Shown here in pieces: positions 37,259-49,911 of a stretch of 64,000 bases of DNA. The notes under the pieces were generated by a model that was not told the DNA's origin, did not search any database, and saw only the letters and a program-made list of their open reading frames with translations. Numbering within the stretch: position 1 is the first letter of the stretch; the number at the start of each line of letters is the position of its first letter. Source of the stretch: Cucumis sativus (lineage: Eukaryota; Streptophyta; Magnoliopsida; Cucurbitales; Cucurbitaceae); contig NC_026659.2 in assembly GCF_000004075.3 (NCBI RefSeq), positions 3,100,001 to 3,164,000 on the forward strand, in the 5' to 3' direction. Both the position numbers and the translations under genes were made by a program.

Positions 37259-40200
37259 ATGGAGGTGACGGCAGATCAAGCAAAGAGAAATCATATGTTG
37301 CTGCCTTCTTCTTCAGTTGTAGCCGTTGCTATCAGTGGGAAGAAAAACAGTAAATATATAATTAGGTGGTCATTGGAAAAGTTTCTACCTGAGGGCATCA
37401 TTGATTTCAGGTTGTTGCACTTCATCCCAAGGATTACTAGTGTCCCAACTCCAAGTAAGCCATGTAATTCTTTTTTTTTTTTTTTTTTTTGATAAAGATG
37501 GAATGTGTTTTTGGTATTTTAAATTGGATGTAAGGTTGCTAAGCTGTTGACTAGAAAAATACTTTGAAATGAATATTGCCTTCTCTGCAACATTCAAGTG
37601 AAACATTGATTTTATTTTCTAACACTAATTAGAGAGTGCTGTACTGTGTACAAAGTTGATGTTTTATCAAATTTTGATCATTATTGTTCACTTTATGCTA
37701 GTTCCTACTATTGAAAATTGAAAAAGACAGTTCTTTGACCATCTTGAGATTATCCAAAAACTTTCTTGCATTTTTATGTTAGTTTAATTATAGCAGGGGA
37801 ATTCTGTGTAGCATCCCCAATATTTCTGCAAATCTACCTTCACAATGTAACCTTGAACAAATTTACATTGTGTTCATTTTTATATTTTTAAATTTCTTAT
37901 GTAATTTGTTTTTATGATGGTGTTGACTAATACATGTAGGATGCACATATGACACAAATTCTTTATTCTTCATTTAATGCAAAACGGTCATCAAATTTTC
38001 CTCATACATTCTTGTGGCTAACGCTAGACTTTGCCTAGATTGCATATTCAAGCTATATACCAATGTTGATGCAGTGGGAAATGCAATTCCAATTTCACAA
38101 GTTCGTGAGGATGTCGCTGCGGCTTATAGGAAAGAAATCTGGTGGCACACAAGTGAAAAACTTCTTCCATTTAAAAAGATGTTTGCTCAGCGAAAGGTCC
38201 AGCCTTGCTCTAATTTGAATTGTGTGTAGGAAAACAGGAAGAACTCAAAAATCTTCTTTCCAAATGTAGGTTCATCTTGATGTTGTAACTCTTGAAGCAG
38301 ATGATGTAGCAGGTGCAATAATAGAAGAGGTTACAAAGTGTTCAATCAACAAGCTTGTTATAGGGGTTTCATCACAGGGATTATTCTCAAGGTAATTAAT
38401 TACCTTCTAGCATGATCCTAATTAATTATTTTGAAATTTAACTTTATTAGCAGGCTGTTAACGTTTATCTTTACTGTTACACCTTAAGTCTATTTGAAAC
38501 GAGTCAAGTTCACATAACAAAACGTTTTGTTGCATGGAGAATTATAGATGAAATATGTACCAAAACGTAGTATTATGTTTATTTTCTCATATTTTTCTGT
38601 TGTTGACTCTCTTGTGTCTGGATGGCATTTTATGTAGGAAACTAAGCGGTCTATCCTCAAGAATATCAGCCCTTGCACCTAGATATTGTACGGTGTATGC
38701 TATTTCAAAAGGAAAACTAGCCTCAATACGACCGCCTGATATGGATACGAACGTGAGCATTAGAGATGATGCGAGTGAAGAAAGTTCTGCAAGTAGCTAC
38801 TCGAGCTATACATCTAGCTCCCTTACAGGTAGGCGTTACTTAGTTAAGCTTTGATTTCCATACATATTTTGGTTTAATATGCCAGTCTACTACTTTTGAA
38901 GTATTAGCTGAAAAAATAACCACTTAAAGAATATTTGAAAGCTTGGTGGCTAATCATCAGGTAATTAATCCATATTTAGAGGCTATACAATTGCATCTGT
39001 AAAGGTTCACCTGCATCTAAGCAGAGACAGTGGTTGTTTGCTAAATGCTATTTTTTTTTTTTTTTGTTCTTTTTGTGCTTACATTTTATGATTTTTATCT
39101 TCAAGATTTTGGTGTCTGTAAGGATTAAGTTGGTCGGTACTCAGCTTATTAATTATCAGTAGTGGATAAGCGTGATGGAATTGGTGCCCATTACCTTTGC
39201 CTTTTGTTAAAGATTCTAACTTTCGTAGCTTATAAAGTCTCCAACTCACTGGTTTAACTAACTAAACTATACTCGTAGAAGATGTGTTCATTTATTAAGA
39301 TTTGTTTAGGAGATAAAACTAGAGGAAAAATGATTGAGAATAAAATGTTTCATTCAGTTCTGTCTTTTTTCTTAATGCAGATGGCAGTTCAAGCTTAACT
39401 AGCTCTTACTCTCATTTCCCTTCTCCTTCCCCTTCCCTACCATTACAACGATTTCAAGCTCTTTCAACCATTAATCAACCACTTCTTACGAAAAAACCTA
39501 GCCCCATTAAAGCCGACCATTCTAGATGTCAATCCGTTGACATTGAGAATCAGGTGGATGGCGTTCATTCTTCTTCCTATGTTTCAGACTGCATACAAAC
39601 ATTGAGTCGAGCCTCTAGTAGTAAAAGCTCGCCAGCAGAGAACAAGTCTTGGAATTCTGATGAAGCTTCATCTTCAGGCATGTTTAATGATTATTCCTCA
39701 TGTGAAAGTCAGGTAATCCATCTGCTATTTCCCTCGGCTTGTTGTCATTTCAATTAATCACTTCATGTGTTACCTTGGCTAATCTTTTGGTCTCCTTGGC
39801 TTGAGCCAAATGGGAGAATCTTCATTTATCCTTGGATAATTGTATGCATCTCGTATTTTTCTAATGGCTTTTAGTGGTGTGAACATTTTGTATCCACTTT
39901 AGGCTTTAAGTTTTTTTTTTCCTTTTTTCCTTCTTGGAGAGTCTTTTTGTAACTCACCATGGGAGTTGAGAGATTACTTATTCCTTTAATAATTTAGTCA
40001 TCAATGAAATATCTCTCTCTACAAAAAATATTGCTTATGGCCTACTTGTCAAGTTCTTTTGACGAGGTGAAATAATTTTCACTTTATTCTATAAAAGCAC
40101 CTCCTTTGAGGAAAGTTTTGTTCAGTCTTGAGAGTAACGTTCGAGTTTGGTAAGGTCAGATCCTAAGAATTGAATTCTGTTTCTGTTAGAGATGATTTTC

Positions 40201-43162
40201 GTAATCATGGAAAGGAAAGATTGTATTCCAAACTCATACATTTGCATATGAAAGGATGTAGAATCCTGGGATCATTTGCCATCATTCCTCGTTGGCAGGT
40301 GGACCCGGTTTCATGTGTGCTAGACATCAAGCCATTCATCAATAGTTTGAATCCACGAGTTCTTTTTTCGCACTATGAAGACTTCTAGGATACAACTTTC
40401 ATTCTGACATTCATTTATTTGATGTTACTATGATATATTTGTATATGTAAGCTGTTCACTCGAATTGGCAGGCGGATGTCAGCTTTGAACTTGAAAAGTT
40501 GAGAATCGAACTAAGACATGCGAGAGGAATGTTTGCAATTGCCCAACGAGAGACGATTGATGCTTCTCGAGAGGTAGATGCCATTCTTTTTTATCATTTA
40601 GAACCTATGAATAATATTCTCTCCCCCAGTTTTTATTTCATGGTTAGAGATAGATGATTATATTATCGTCAAGTAGGACCATTTCGACAAGTGCCATTCT
40701 CTTTTGTGGGCTTCTAGGGAAGGTTTAATATATAATCTCATTTGAACAACTGTTTCTCATGAGGAACAAAAACTTATAACAGAACATATTTCAATTAAGA
40801 GAGAGTACAAGTTATTTTGACCATAACAATTAGCAAGAAACAAAAGGTCACCTCGTTATTGTTTGTGATCAGCTGAACCATCTAAATAATCAACGATCAG
40901 AAGAAGCTAGGAAGCTCGAAGAGATCAACAACAAAGCGGTGGCTGCCAAAGAATTTGCAAGGGAAGAGAGAGTGAAACATGAAGCTTTGAGAAGAGAAGC
41001 AAAGTATGTAAAAGAACGCGCCGAAAGAGAGGGCATCTATAGGAAGGAAGCAGAGATGAAAGCTCTTCAAAATGCCAAAGAGAAGGGAAAGCATGAGAAT
41101 GCTCTTCAAGGACCTCTGCAGCAATATCAACATTTTCAGTGGGAAGATATTGTTTCTGCCACATCATCTTTCTCTGAGGATCTTAAGATTGGAATGGGAG
41201 CACATGGAACAGTTTATAAGTGCAGTTTGCATCATACAACCGTAGCAGTGAAGGTTCTTCATTCTAGAGATAGTCACAAACAGATGCAATTGCTTCAGGA
41301 GGTGAGTGAATTATTCAAAAGGACATCTAGAAAACTTGTTGATTCTAGGATTTTGTTACGTTTTCGATGAAAGTAGGCCTTCTAAGTTCTAGTTATGTCC
41401 TTAATGACATAGCTGAGGGCTTCTTGTTCCTATTTGCCTATGCTCAACTATCTCAAATAGTTGCTCGAATTCATAGCATCGTTATCCAAAATCAGCAGAA
41501 TTTTCACAACTAGGTTTTTGTGCTATCTGAATTTGCTTGTTTTTTTGTTATCATCATTCACCATCACAGTTCACGATATAAATTCTCTGTTTGAATCAAT
41601 TTTTATGTCCTCTGTTGAGTTTCAGCTAGAAGTCTTGAGCAGAATCCATCATCCCCATCTACTACTACTCCTCGGTGCTTGTCCGGATAAGAATTGTCTA
41701 GTTTATGAGTACATGGAAAATGGTAGCTTGGAGGATAGGTTATACCGCAGAGGCAATACACCTGCAATCCCATGGTATGAGAGGTTTCGAATTGCTTGGG
41801 AAATAGCCTCTGCTCTTGTCTTTCTTCACAGCTCAAAACCAAAATCAATAATCCACCGTGATCTTAAACCCGCAAACATCTTACTTGACCAAAACCTTGT
41901 GAGTAAAATCGGTGACGTCGGTCTTTCTACAGTGTTTAATTCAGATCCTTCAATGTCTACTGCATTCATGAATAGCGGACCAGTAGGGACTCTCTGTTAC
42001 ATAGATCCCGAGTATCAACGAACTGGATTAATCTCACCTAAGTCTGATGTCTATGCTTTTGGAATGGTGATCTTGCAGTTACTAACTGCAAAACCAGCGG
42101 TAGCACTAACCCATGTGGTGGAAACAGCCATTGATAACAGCAATTTAATTAACGTTCTGGATATAGAGGCTGGGCATTGGCCGCTCGAAGAGACATATGA
42201 ATTGGCAAGATTAGGACTTCGCTGTGCCGAGATGCAACGTAAAGATAGGCCTGACTTGAAGGACCAAGTACTTCCCTTGTTGATGACACTGAAAAAAGTT
42301 GCTGATAAGGCTCGAAATTTGGCCTCCAAAGTTCCAGCTGCAATTCCTAACCATTTCATCTGTCCAATACTTCAGGTATGACTATTGTTTTACGATATAT
42401 ATTTTTTTATAGTTGGTGAACTTGTCTCTAGAAAGTTTCTAAATGTAAGTCAGATAAGGACAATATAGGAAGGAATAAGCTCATAACTCAACTGGTTAAG
42501 GTGCTTGTTAGGATTCTATTTTCCCGCTAACAGAAAATCCCCACAAAAAACACAAATATCCAAGAAGTCACAAGGGGAACACCATTGTGTTATATATTTA
42601 CTTCAAGGAAAATCAACAACAATGATAACAAGCTAAGAACGGTTACAAGAAAGGAAATGAGAACCAAAGCTCCTTAGCACATTCTAGAGGGCTGGCTGAG
42701 TATCTTCTCCGAGACCCCAATTGCTCACCAAATTCTCCACACCTCTACCCATACTTTCTCCTACCATTTATAACCCAAAAGGCTTAATCAACTTAGTGTT
42801 TGATTACTAGAAATTCACGCCCTCTAGAATGTGCTAAGAAGTTAAAAGGTTCAAATTCTTTAACTATTGCTGAACTCAAAATATAAAAACCATTCAGGCT
42901 TTCTCTCGTTGGAAATTCTTCTGTTTTGTTTCTTAAACATATATTTTTCCTGAAACTGCTGTGCTGAATTTCTGGACAGGATGTGATGAATGACCCTTGT
43001 GTTGCGGCGGATGGATACACATACGATCGTCAGGCAATAGAGAAGTGGCTTCAGAAGAACGATAACTCACCGATGACAAAGTTGCCGTTGCCAGATAAGA
43101 ATTTAATACCAAACTATAGTCTGCTCTCTGCAATTGTTGAGTGGAACTCCAAAAGAAGTTGA
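37259..43162 (+). CDS. U-box domain kinase (PUB35/PUB52 type, RLCK-IX)
   Basis: Combined E3 ubiquitin ligase and receptor-like cytoplasmic kinase, 808 residues. Nine exons: 37259-37454, 38075-38196, 38270-38391, 38638-38828, 39381-39712, 40472-40573, 40873-41301, 41626-42375 and 42980-43162. The N-terminal universal-stress-protein-like domain spans about residues 18-165 (VVAVAISGKKNSKYIIRW ... VIGVSSQGLFSR), followed by a Ser-rich linker. A charged coiled coil covers about 325-440. In the kinase domain the Gly loop (IGMGAHGTVYKC) starts at 461, the ATP lysine is K482, HRDLKPAN is at 575-582 and DVG is at 595-597. The U-box runs from about 742 (FICPILQDVMNDPCVAADGYTYDR) to the C-terminus and recruits the E2. 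DVG replaces DFG, which I recall as usual in this PUB group; catalytic lysine and HRD are intact. The intron before the U-box exon contains an inverted repeat. Confidence 0.93.
42673..42838. repeat. inverted repeat in last intron of the U-box kinase gene
   Basis: The arm 42673-42692 (CTTAGCACATTCTAGAGGGC) is the exact reverse complement of 42819-42838, with a 126-base loop. It could form a hairpin in the unspliced transcript. The surrounding intron also carries a tRNA A-box-like string (AACTCAACTGGTTAAGG) near 42486-42502, which hints at a SINE or other small element. Confidence 0.7.
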
Positions 43163-46100
43163 TACCAACATCCATTTTTAAGGTTTGAACTGAAAAGTTC
43201 AGCACGTGAAAGTGTGTTAGAAGCCAGTATTTTACTTTCAATTCCAATCCTCATCATATTTCTTTTAGCAACAAACCTTGAGTTGCAAGAAAGGATGTGA
43301 TCTTATAGGAAACCTTGATTTGCAAGAAAGGATGTGATCCTGATGTAGGAAAGCTAATTAAAAGACAAAAATGCTGTCATCTAATGTAAAATTCAGTTTT
43401 GTTTTGTTTTTCTTTGTTTAGCAAAAGGTGATGTATAAAATATTGTATATTGTTCTTTTAATTAGTTTCGTTTCACAATGTATAGATGATTTACTTCTAT
43501 TTCTGAATGCACTCTAGAATTGAGAGAAGTGTGTTATATAAACTCACTAATTCTAAAATTCCACTATTTTGTCCTAATAATAAAATTATTTTTCCTCCGT
43601 CCATTATTAGTGAACTAAGTACATAATTTTCTATGTTCATTTTCTCTTCTCTTTATTTGATGGTTTTATAATCATTATTTTATACACATATGCCCCTCGA
43701 TAAGTTTGCCTATTCACTTAAAGTTAGTTGACTACATTTTAACCTTTTTTTTTTTTTTTGCATATAATTAGACTATTTTACAAAAGAAAAAGGGGTTATT
43801 ACTCTTAAAATAAATTACCAAAAATTTAAAACAAATCCTTGAAAAATGTCACACATTAACGTTGATGAAAAATGAGACTCTCAATGAGCTAGGTTGTGGT
43901 TCAATCAATAGTCATCATCTAATTAACTTTTCAGTTAACACAAATGCCAACTGATATTAGAAAAAAGGCAGAAAACAATTCGAAAGTGTTGAATAAAACA
44001 ATCGTTAACAATTACTTTCATTTGAAAAAAATATTTATAACATATAACAAAAATTTCAAATTTTATTGATAATTGTTTGTAAATATATTAATTTATTTTA
44101 CTATATTTGAAAAAGACATTTTTTATCCTAACAAAATAAATTAAAATATTTATCCGTTATAGAAAAATTTTAGATCTTATAATGATAGAAACGTATAAAC
44201 TTCAAAAAATGAAGCATATTATCGATGCCTATCCAATGTATGATCTAAAAATTTTGTATAAATATTTTTTCAAATTTACTGTTTTTTTTTTACATTTTTC
44301 CTATTTGAAAATGCTTTTTTTTTTTTTTTTAACTATTTAGTTTTGAATTTTAAAAAAATTAACACTCCACAATTGATAATTATTTAGAAATTATAAAAAT
44401 GAAAAAAAACTTGTTTACGTTTCAACGTTGAATGAAAGCAAAATAGAAAAACTCAGCAGCCCCCATCTAACTCTCTCCCTTGCGCGCGTCATCACACCCA
44501 CTCTCCCCCAGCAGATCGCGTCGTCCGCTCGTTGCCGCCGGCAAGCTTCTGTATTTTCTTCTCCCTTTATTTCCTTGATTCTCACGGTTTTCTTCAACTA
44601 CACACCACCACTGTCGTCCTCAGCTGTTGCCTCCCTTGGATTCGTGGTTGAGGGTAATGTTTATTTTGATATCGTGGGTTTTCTTAAAACTTCTTAAATA
44701 CCCATTTAGTTTTGGTCTAACTTTTAATATACCCATAATTTTTTTTGGATAATTAGGTTGATTTAAAGATTTTCGAGGTGTTGTTCAAGGTGATTAAGGT
44801 TGTTTTAGCAACTTCTTGGTAAGTATTAAGCTCTAAAATTCTTCTTAGATGTTTGGATTCGCTTATGTTTCTGTCTGTCTTCTTTTTTGAGGATGCGAGA
44901 GTCTCTAAAATCTCAATTTAAAGAAGGCTTCTACACTGTTTGACTGCAATCTTTACTCGTATTGCCAATTGAACTAAATATGACCACTAAATTTTGAAAT
45001 GTTTTTGTACTAAAGTTCCTATAATTGGTAGAGTATTGCTCAACTTGAACTTTAAAGAAGGCTTCTACTATGTTTATATACTCGTATTGCCAGAATGTCA
45101 GTTAAATAGATTGGAGATGTTTTTGTACTTTATTTAAGCCTATGAGATAATATTACAACATATACATTTATTCATGCTTGTGTTGCTGAAGCTTTTAAAG
45201 GGAGCGGACAAAATGGACATTTATAAGAGTTTGATGGGTCTTCTTAACTTTACAACTTACAAGTGTTCATTCAAAAATAGATTTTGAGTTGAAGTCTTGT
45301 GATTTATAATTACGATGAGATACTACTACCTTCAAGTGATGACAGAAATCAGGGAGACATTAATGAAGAATATGGAGGTTCAGTTTGTGAAATGGAGATG
45401 GATGAAGAATGTGATCGAGTTCCGCTACTTCTTATGTTTAGTTTATATTATATTGTCCAGGAAAAAAATATTATTATTAATGTCTTGTTGTTGGAGATCA
45501 AGTTGTCCTTTTATGATAATTTATTTAATTTCAAGACGTGTAAAATTTAATTGGCAAAAAAAAATCAGAAAAAAAACAGGTAGTGTGCGATTGATTTCAA
45601 GGTATATGTTCCTTTATGAAATTAGTTCATAGTGTGGAATAGTCTGTTATGGTAATTTGACATGAGTATAAGCATCTTTCTGTATAACAAATCAAACAAA
45701 CTTATGTATATAAACACTTAATGAGAGAATATAACCGAACACATAATTGTTGAAATTCTTCTCTGTTTTTATAAAATGTGTTTTAAAAAATGCATTTCTG
45801 GAAAACAATTTTTTTCACAGGCAATCCAAATGCACTCGAAGTTGGTCCAATGCCGAGGGATCATGAAAAATCCTAATCCACCTTCGCCCAATATATGGCT
45901 TCCTCGTGGTTAGAGCTATATGACAATTATTATACTTGGCTCCAAATAGCCTCTTGGTATGTTTCTCCTCCAAGATCTTCATTTCTCAATCTTGTGCTTC
46001 TCTCCCTATCATTTTTAGCTTCCCTTTGAGTGTTGATTGTTTAATTCGTAGGTCTTCATGGCTGTTAGGCCCTACGCTAGTCATGTCTACCAGTGAGCTC

Positions 46101-46265
46101 ATTTGCTCCAACAATGTCGTGGCTCCTTTTGGCGATGGAATCACAATCAGTGTATGAATGATTCTCTGTGTGTATTTATCTTGCCTTCGGGAAGTGGTCA
46201 AGAATTTGATTTTCTTGCCTCACTTTATATTCTTCTCTGTTCTTCAATTTTGAGTTGTAATTCCA
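43163..46265. other. intergenic region with a GC-richer island
   Basis: The 3' UTR of the U-box gene is followed by AT-rich spacer. At 44440-44660 there is a C-rich, promoter/5' UTR-like island (CTCTCTCCCTTGCGCGCGTC). It may be a 5' non-coding exon of the gene starting at 46266, but no splice can be proven. Open frames around 45299-45632 match nothing I recognise. A second island of higher GC lies just before 46266. Confidence 0.4.
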
Positions 46266-49200
46266 ATGCTTTGTTCGGTACGAGCTGGCAAAGCTGGTCC
46301 TAATTGGTTGGATCGTCTGCGTTCCAACAAGGGTTTTCCAATCACTGATAATCTCGAACTTGATCACTTCCTTACTGACCAAAACCTTGATAATCCGTGT
46401 TCACTTTCGGACTCTAACCCCCATTCCACTCGGGCTGACCCCCGCTCTGACGCTAATCTCAATTCTCATCATCAGGACAATTCTTCCTCCAACTCTCCCA
46501 TTGAAAATGGAAACCCATCTTCATTTGGAATCATTACCGACATCCTCTCTGACCTCTTCAACATGGGTGGTGCCTCTCGTAATTCCAAATGTTTCAGCAA
46601 AAAGTACCCTAGGAAACAGTCTAACCCCAAGATTTACTCCATTCCTTCTGTTACTAATGGGGACTATGCAGATGCAAAGAATTTGTGTTGTCTGCAGAAA
46701 GAAGATAACATCCTCTCATCAAACTCTGATAATAGCTCAAAAGGCTGCATCGATTCTGGGTCGGATATGGCACAAAATGTATGCCTGAAGGTTGTAGAGG
46801 AAGAGGTGTGGGATGAGAAGTGCGAGAAGGAACTTAAAGGATACTCGAAAAGTGAGGTTACGGTCATAGATACTAGCGACGACGTGTGGAAGTCTGACAA
46901 ACTAATTTTCAGAAGGAAAAGTGTATGGAAGGTCAAGGACAAGAAGTGTAAGTTGAGGAGCTATGGAAGGAAGAAGAGAAAGCAGTCCTCTGAAACGAAT
47001 GACCTTCCTGATAGGATTGTTTCCGCTAGTAAGAAAACCAAAGTTTGGGGTTCAGAGGAGCGCTTTCATTTGAACAGACAACAAATACATGGAAAGGAAT
47101 CTCTCAAACCATTGAATAAAGTAAGATTAAATATTTTGATGCTATCTTGATTGTACACGTCCAATTTCTAGCTAGTTTTTTTGTTTTTTCATTGAAAATG
47201 ATGGTTGATTACTGGTCTTTATATAGATTTAATCCACACTTGTGTGTCCATTTTTATTTTATTTTATGCGTATTGTGTTAATGTGTTTTCTTCTCCTTTA
47301 TCACTTTTTTTCATGTGCATTCTTAAGAAATGTTGATCTGTTTAAATGGGTCTCTAACATAATTGCTGCTTCATGTTTCTATGTTAACTACCTTGTTTCA
47401 GTGTCATGCATATGCCAATAGACTAGCATGTATACATGTGGAAAAATCAATAGAAGTCATGAAACTCCTAATGATTATTTAAGTGATTTGGGTTAATAAG
47501 TAAGTAATTCATGTTTGTTGAAGTTGTAAATTCTTATCATTAGCATTTATTTTCATCTTGGTAACATTTTTGTTGACAATTCTTCGTAAAATTTGTTCCC
47601 ACCAATCAATGTTTGAATGCTTTAATTTGTAGAAGTATTGAAATGTGGATTGGTATTTTTATTTCTTTACCATAGTATGAAGAACTTTTGTATGTATTGT
47701 ATCACTTCACAATTGTGAATGAAACAATAAATTTTGTTCTAGTCCCTACTTGTCATATTATCATCTCACTTCAAACTTCTCAGTGTTTGTTTGTGGTCAG
47801 TCTTATGACTGTTTTCTATGTATGCGAGTCTCGTGATCATATTTAATTAATTACATAATTGTATGTCTTAACGTTGGGGCTGAATCTCTTCTTACTCATG
47901 ATTCCTATTGTTGATGTCATCTTATAACTGAGATTCCCAAAGTGGAATAATTGTGGAATTGGCAGCCACTATAATTTCGTATGATGTTCTTAAGGCAGTA
48001 TTTGGAAGAATTATATTTTTGAGGCAGGAGGAGATGTATTATTAAGTCAGATATTTTTAATCCTATCCTAATTGTTGAAAAAATGATGGGAGTCAAATCC
48101 GATTCTACATGCTGTTTTTGCCAGTTTTGATGAAATATATTTGTAATTCAAGTTTTGGGATTGAGAATACTGATATCTAATGTTTAAGACATACATCGAA
48201 CGAAGCCTTAACTTGTTGAGGTATGCTCTTATTGGGATTTTTGGAAAGAGGAAAGAGAACTGTGTGCTATGTATTTCTTTTTGTTTAGTTCTTTGTCTTT
48301 TGAAAAAAAAAGAATTTAATTGAGAAACAAAAAGATTGTCTGTAAACAATCTGAGCTCCACACATGCATGTCTTTTTCTGATTTATAACCTTTCACGAGG
48401 AATATTATTTAGCATTTTTTTTCTTACTGTTCTAGATCTTGAAACTTCTTTCAGGTACATAATTTTCAGCATTGTTATGGCCCTGAAAGTAGATTAACTG
48501 CACCGGATAGTAGTAATGAAAAGAAGGAAAATGGTTCCACGCTCTCCCAAAAAAATGGCGGCTATGACCCCAAAAGAAAATGGTACGTTTTCTTGGGATT
48601 TGCTGTTTTTTCAATTCTACTCAGTCTTGTAACTCTATAGCAGAATTTGAGACAATGCAATGAACTTATATGGATGTTCTCTTATAATTTTCCCATACAG
48701 ATCACCCAAGGGTTTAGTAAGAGAAGCATTTTTTTTTGATAGCGCATACAACATTTGTAAGATTCATACTGACGTTTTAGCGTTTGGAAATAAGTGTGTG
48801 ATATTTGTTACTTAGTTTTGTGAAATTTTGTTGAAAAAGAAGAGGGCAATTGTCAGTTGTAACCCTTTTGGGAAATTTTGTTTGTTTTTTTACCCTTTCA
48901 AAAAAATTAAAGTTACAATGTTGTCCTTGAGATTTCAAAAGTTACAGGAACTTTCTTTCTTCACTCCTCTTCTCTCCACCTCGTTTGAAACCTTACCCTT
49001 TCCATTTCCTTGCCATTTTCTACCTCGATTTCGGTTGGATTTTCATCACTCACTTGCAAGATAATTCTAGATTTGTCATTTCATGATCAGGTTTGTCTGG
49101 GTATTGATTGGTATTCACATCGTTGTTCAAAATTTAGAACAGTAAGAAATCCGGTCAAAATCCAGAGTTATCTGATCATGAGATGACAAATCCGAAATTA

Positions 49201-49911
49201 TCTTGAAAATGAGCGATGAAATCAGACCAAAGTCGAAGTAGCAAATAGCAAGGAAGTGGAAGGGGTAAGGTTTCAAATGAAGTGGAGAGAAAGAAAGTAA
49301 ATGTGACTCTTGAAATCTATCAAGGGCAATATTGTGATTTTACGTTTTTTTTTTTTGGAAAAATTAGAAAAACAAAGTTTTTCATAAGGGTCCAAATTTA
49401 CAAAACAAAAACTTCAAAAGGGTTAAGGTTAACAATGTCAATTGGCCAAAGAAATAAATGAATTTGAAGAAGAGATACTTGCGTGGCTGATCATGGAGAG
49501 AAGCAGAAAGAGGAAGGAAATCTTAGCAAAAGGGAAGTAAAAAAAATAAAGAAATGATGATGTAGTAGAAATGGTTTAATGGAGGAAGAATTGAGGCCAT
49601 TCACGTGGGGTTTGGAGAGAGATTTTATTTCATTACGAAGGAAGAAATAAAAGTGTTCGAGGGAAGAGAATATTATTTAAACATGTTCGAGAACAAAATG
49701 CTCTTTGGTAAAAAAATGGATGGGAGAGTATTGTGAATTTAAAGCTTAATTAGAGTTAGAAAAGTTCGTCTAATAGAGTTGAAAGTCTTGTTTTCGTTAA
49801 AAAAATTTCTAATATGAGGTTTAGCTGATGTTTTGGATTTTTATTACTTCGTTGGTGAATGAATTTTGTCATGATTCTTGGAATTTCAGGCTGGACGGGA
49901 AATTGAATTAG
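46266..49911 (+). CDS. uncharacterised plant protein with nuclear localisation signal
   Basis: I do not recognise a named family. The model has three exons: 46266-47120, 48455-48582 and 49890-49911, giving 334 residues. The N-terminus is compact and looks conserved (CSVRAGKAGPNWLDRLRSNK, then GFP). It is followed by a low-complexity Ser/Asn-rich stretch (about 40-115), an acidic part (about 175-205) and a basic cluster GRKKRKQ at about 234-240 that would serve as a nuclear import signal. No catalytic motif is seen. Exon 1 ends PLNK before a GTAAG donor. Exon 3 adds only about seven codons and a TAG, so the 3' end is the weakest part of the model and alternative splicing is possible. Intron 2 contains a foldback element. 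A role in the nucleus is inferred only from the basic cluster. Confidence 0.65.
48845..49446. mobile_element. foldback / long-TIR non-autonomous element
   Basis: Two arms of about 245-275 bases (48845-49090 and 49172-49446) are imperfect reverse complements through almost their whole length, separated by ~80 bases. Paired blocks include GGCAATTGTCAGTTGTAACC with the CAATTG end at 49439, ACCTTACCCTTTCCATTTCC with its complement at about 49250-49270, and TGACAAAT with ATTTGTCA around the loop. AAAGAA flanks both outer ends and may be a target-site duplication. No transposase is encoded. It sits in intron 2 of the 46266-49911 gene. The family (MITE, foldback or Mutator-like) cannot be told by eye. 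Confidence 0.8.

Noticed and set aside
42480-42510. tRNA gene
   Set aside because: Only an A-box-like string is present; no B box at the proper distance and no cloverleaf could be built by eye.
45299-45632. Two overlapping open frames (83 and 105 codons)
   Set aside because: They overlap in different frames and neither has a recognisable domain. A transposase remnant was considered but no catalytic motif was found.
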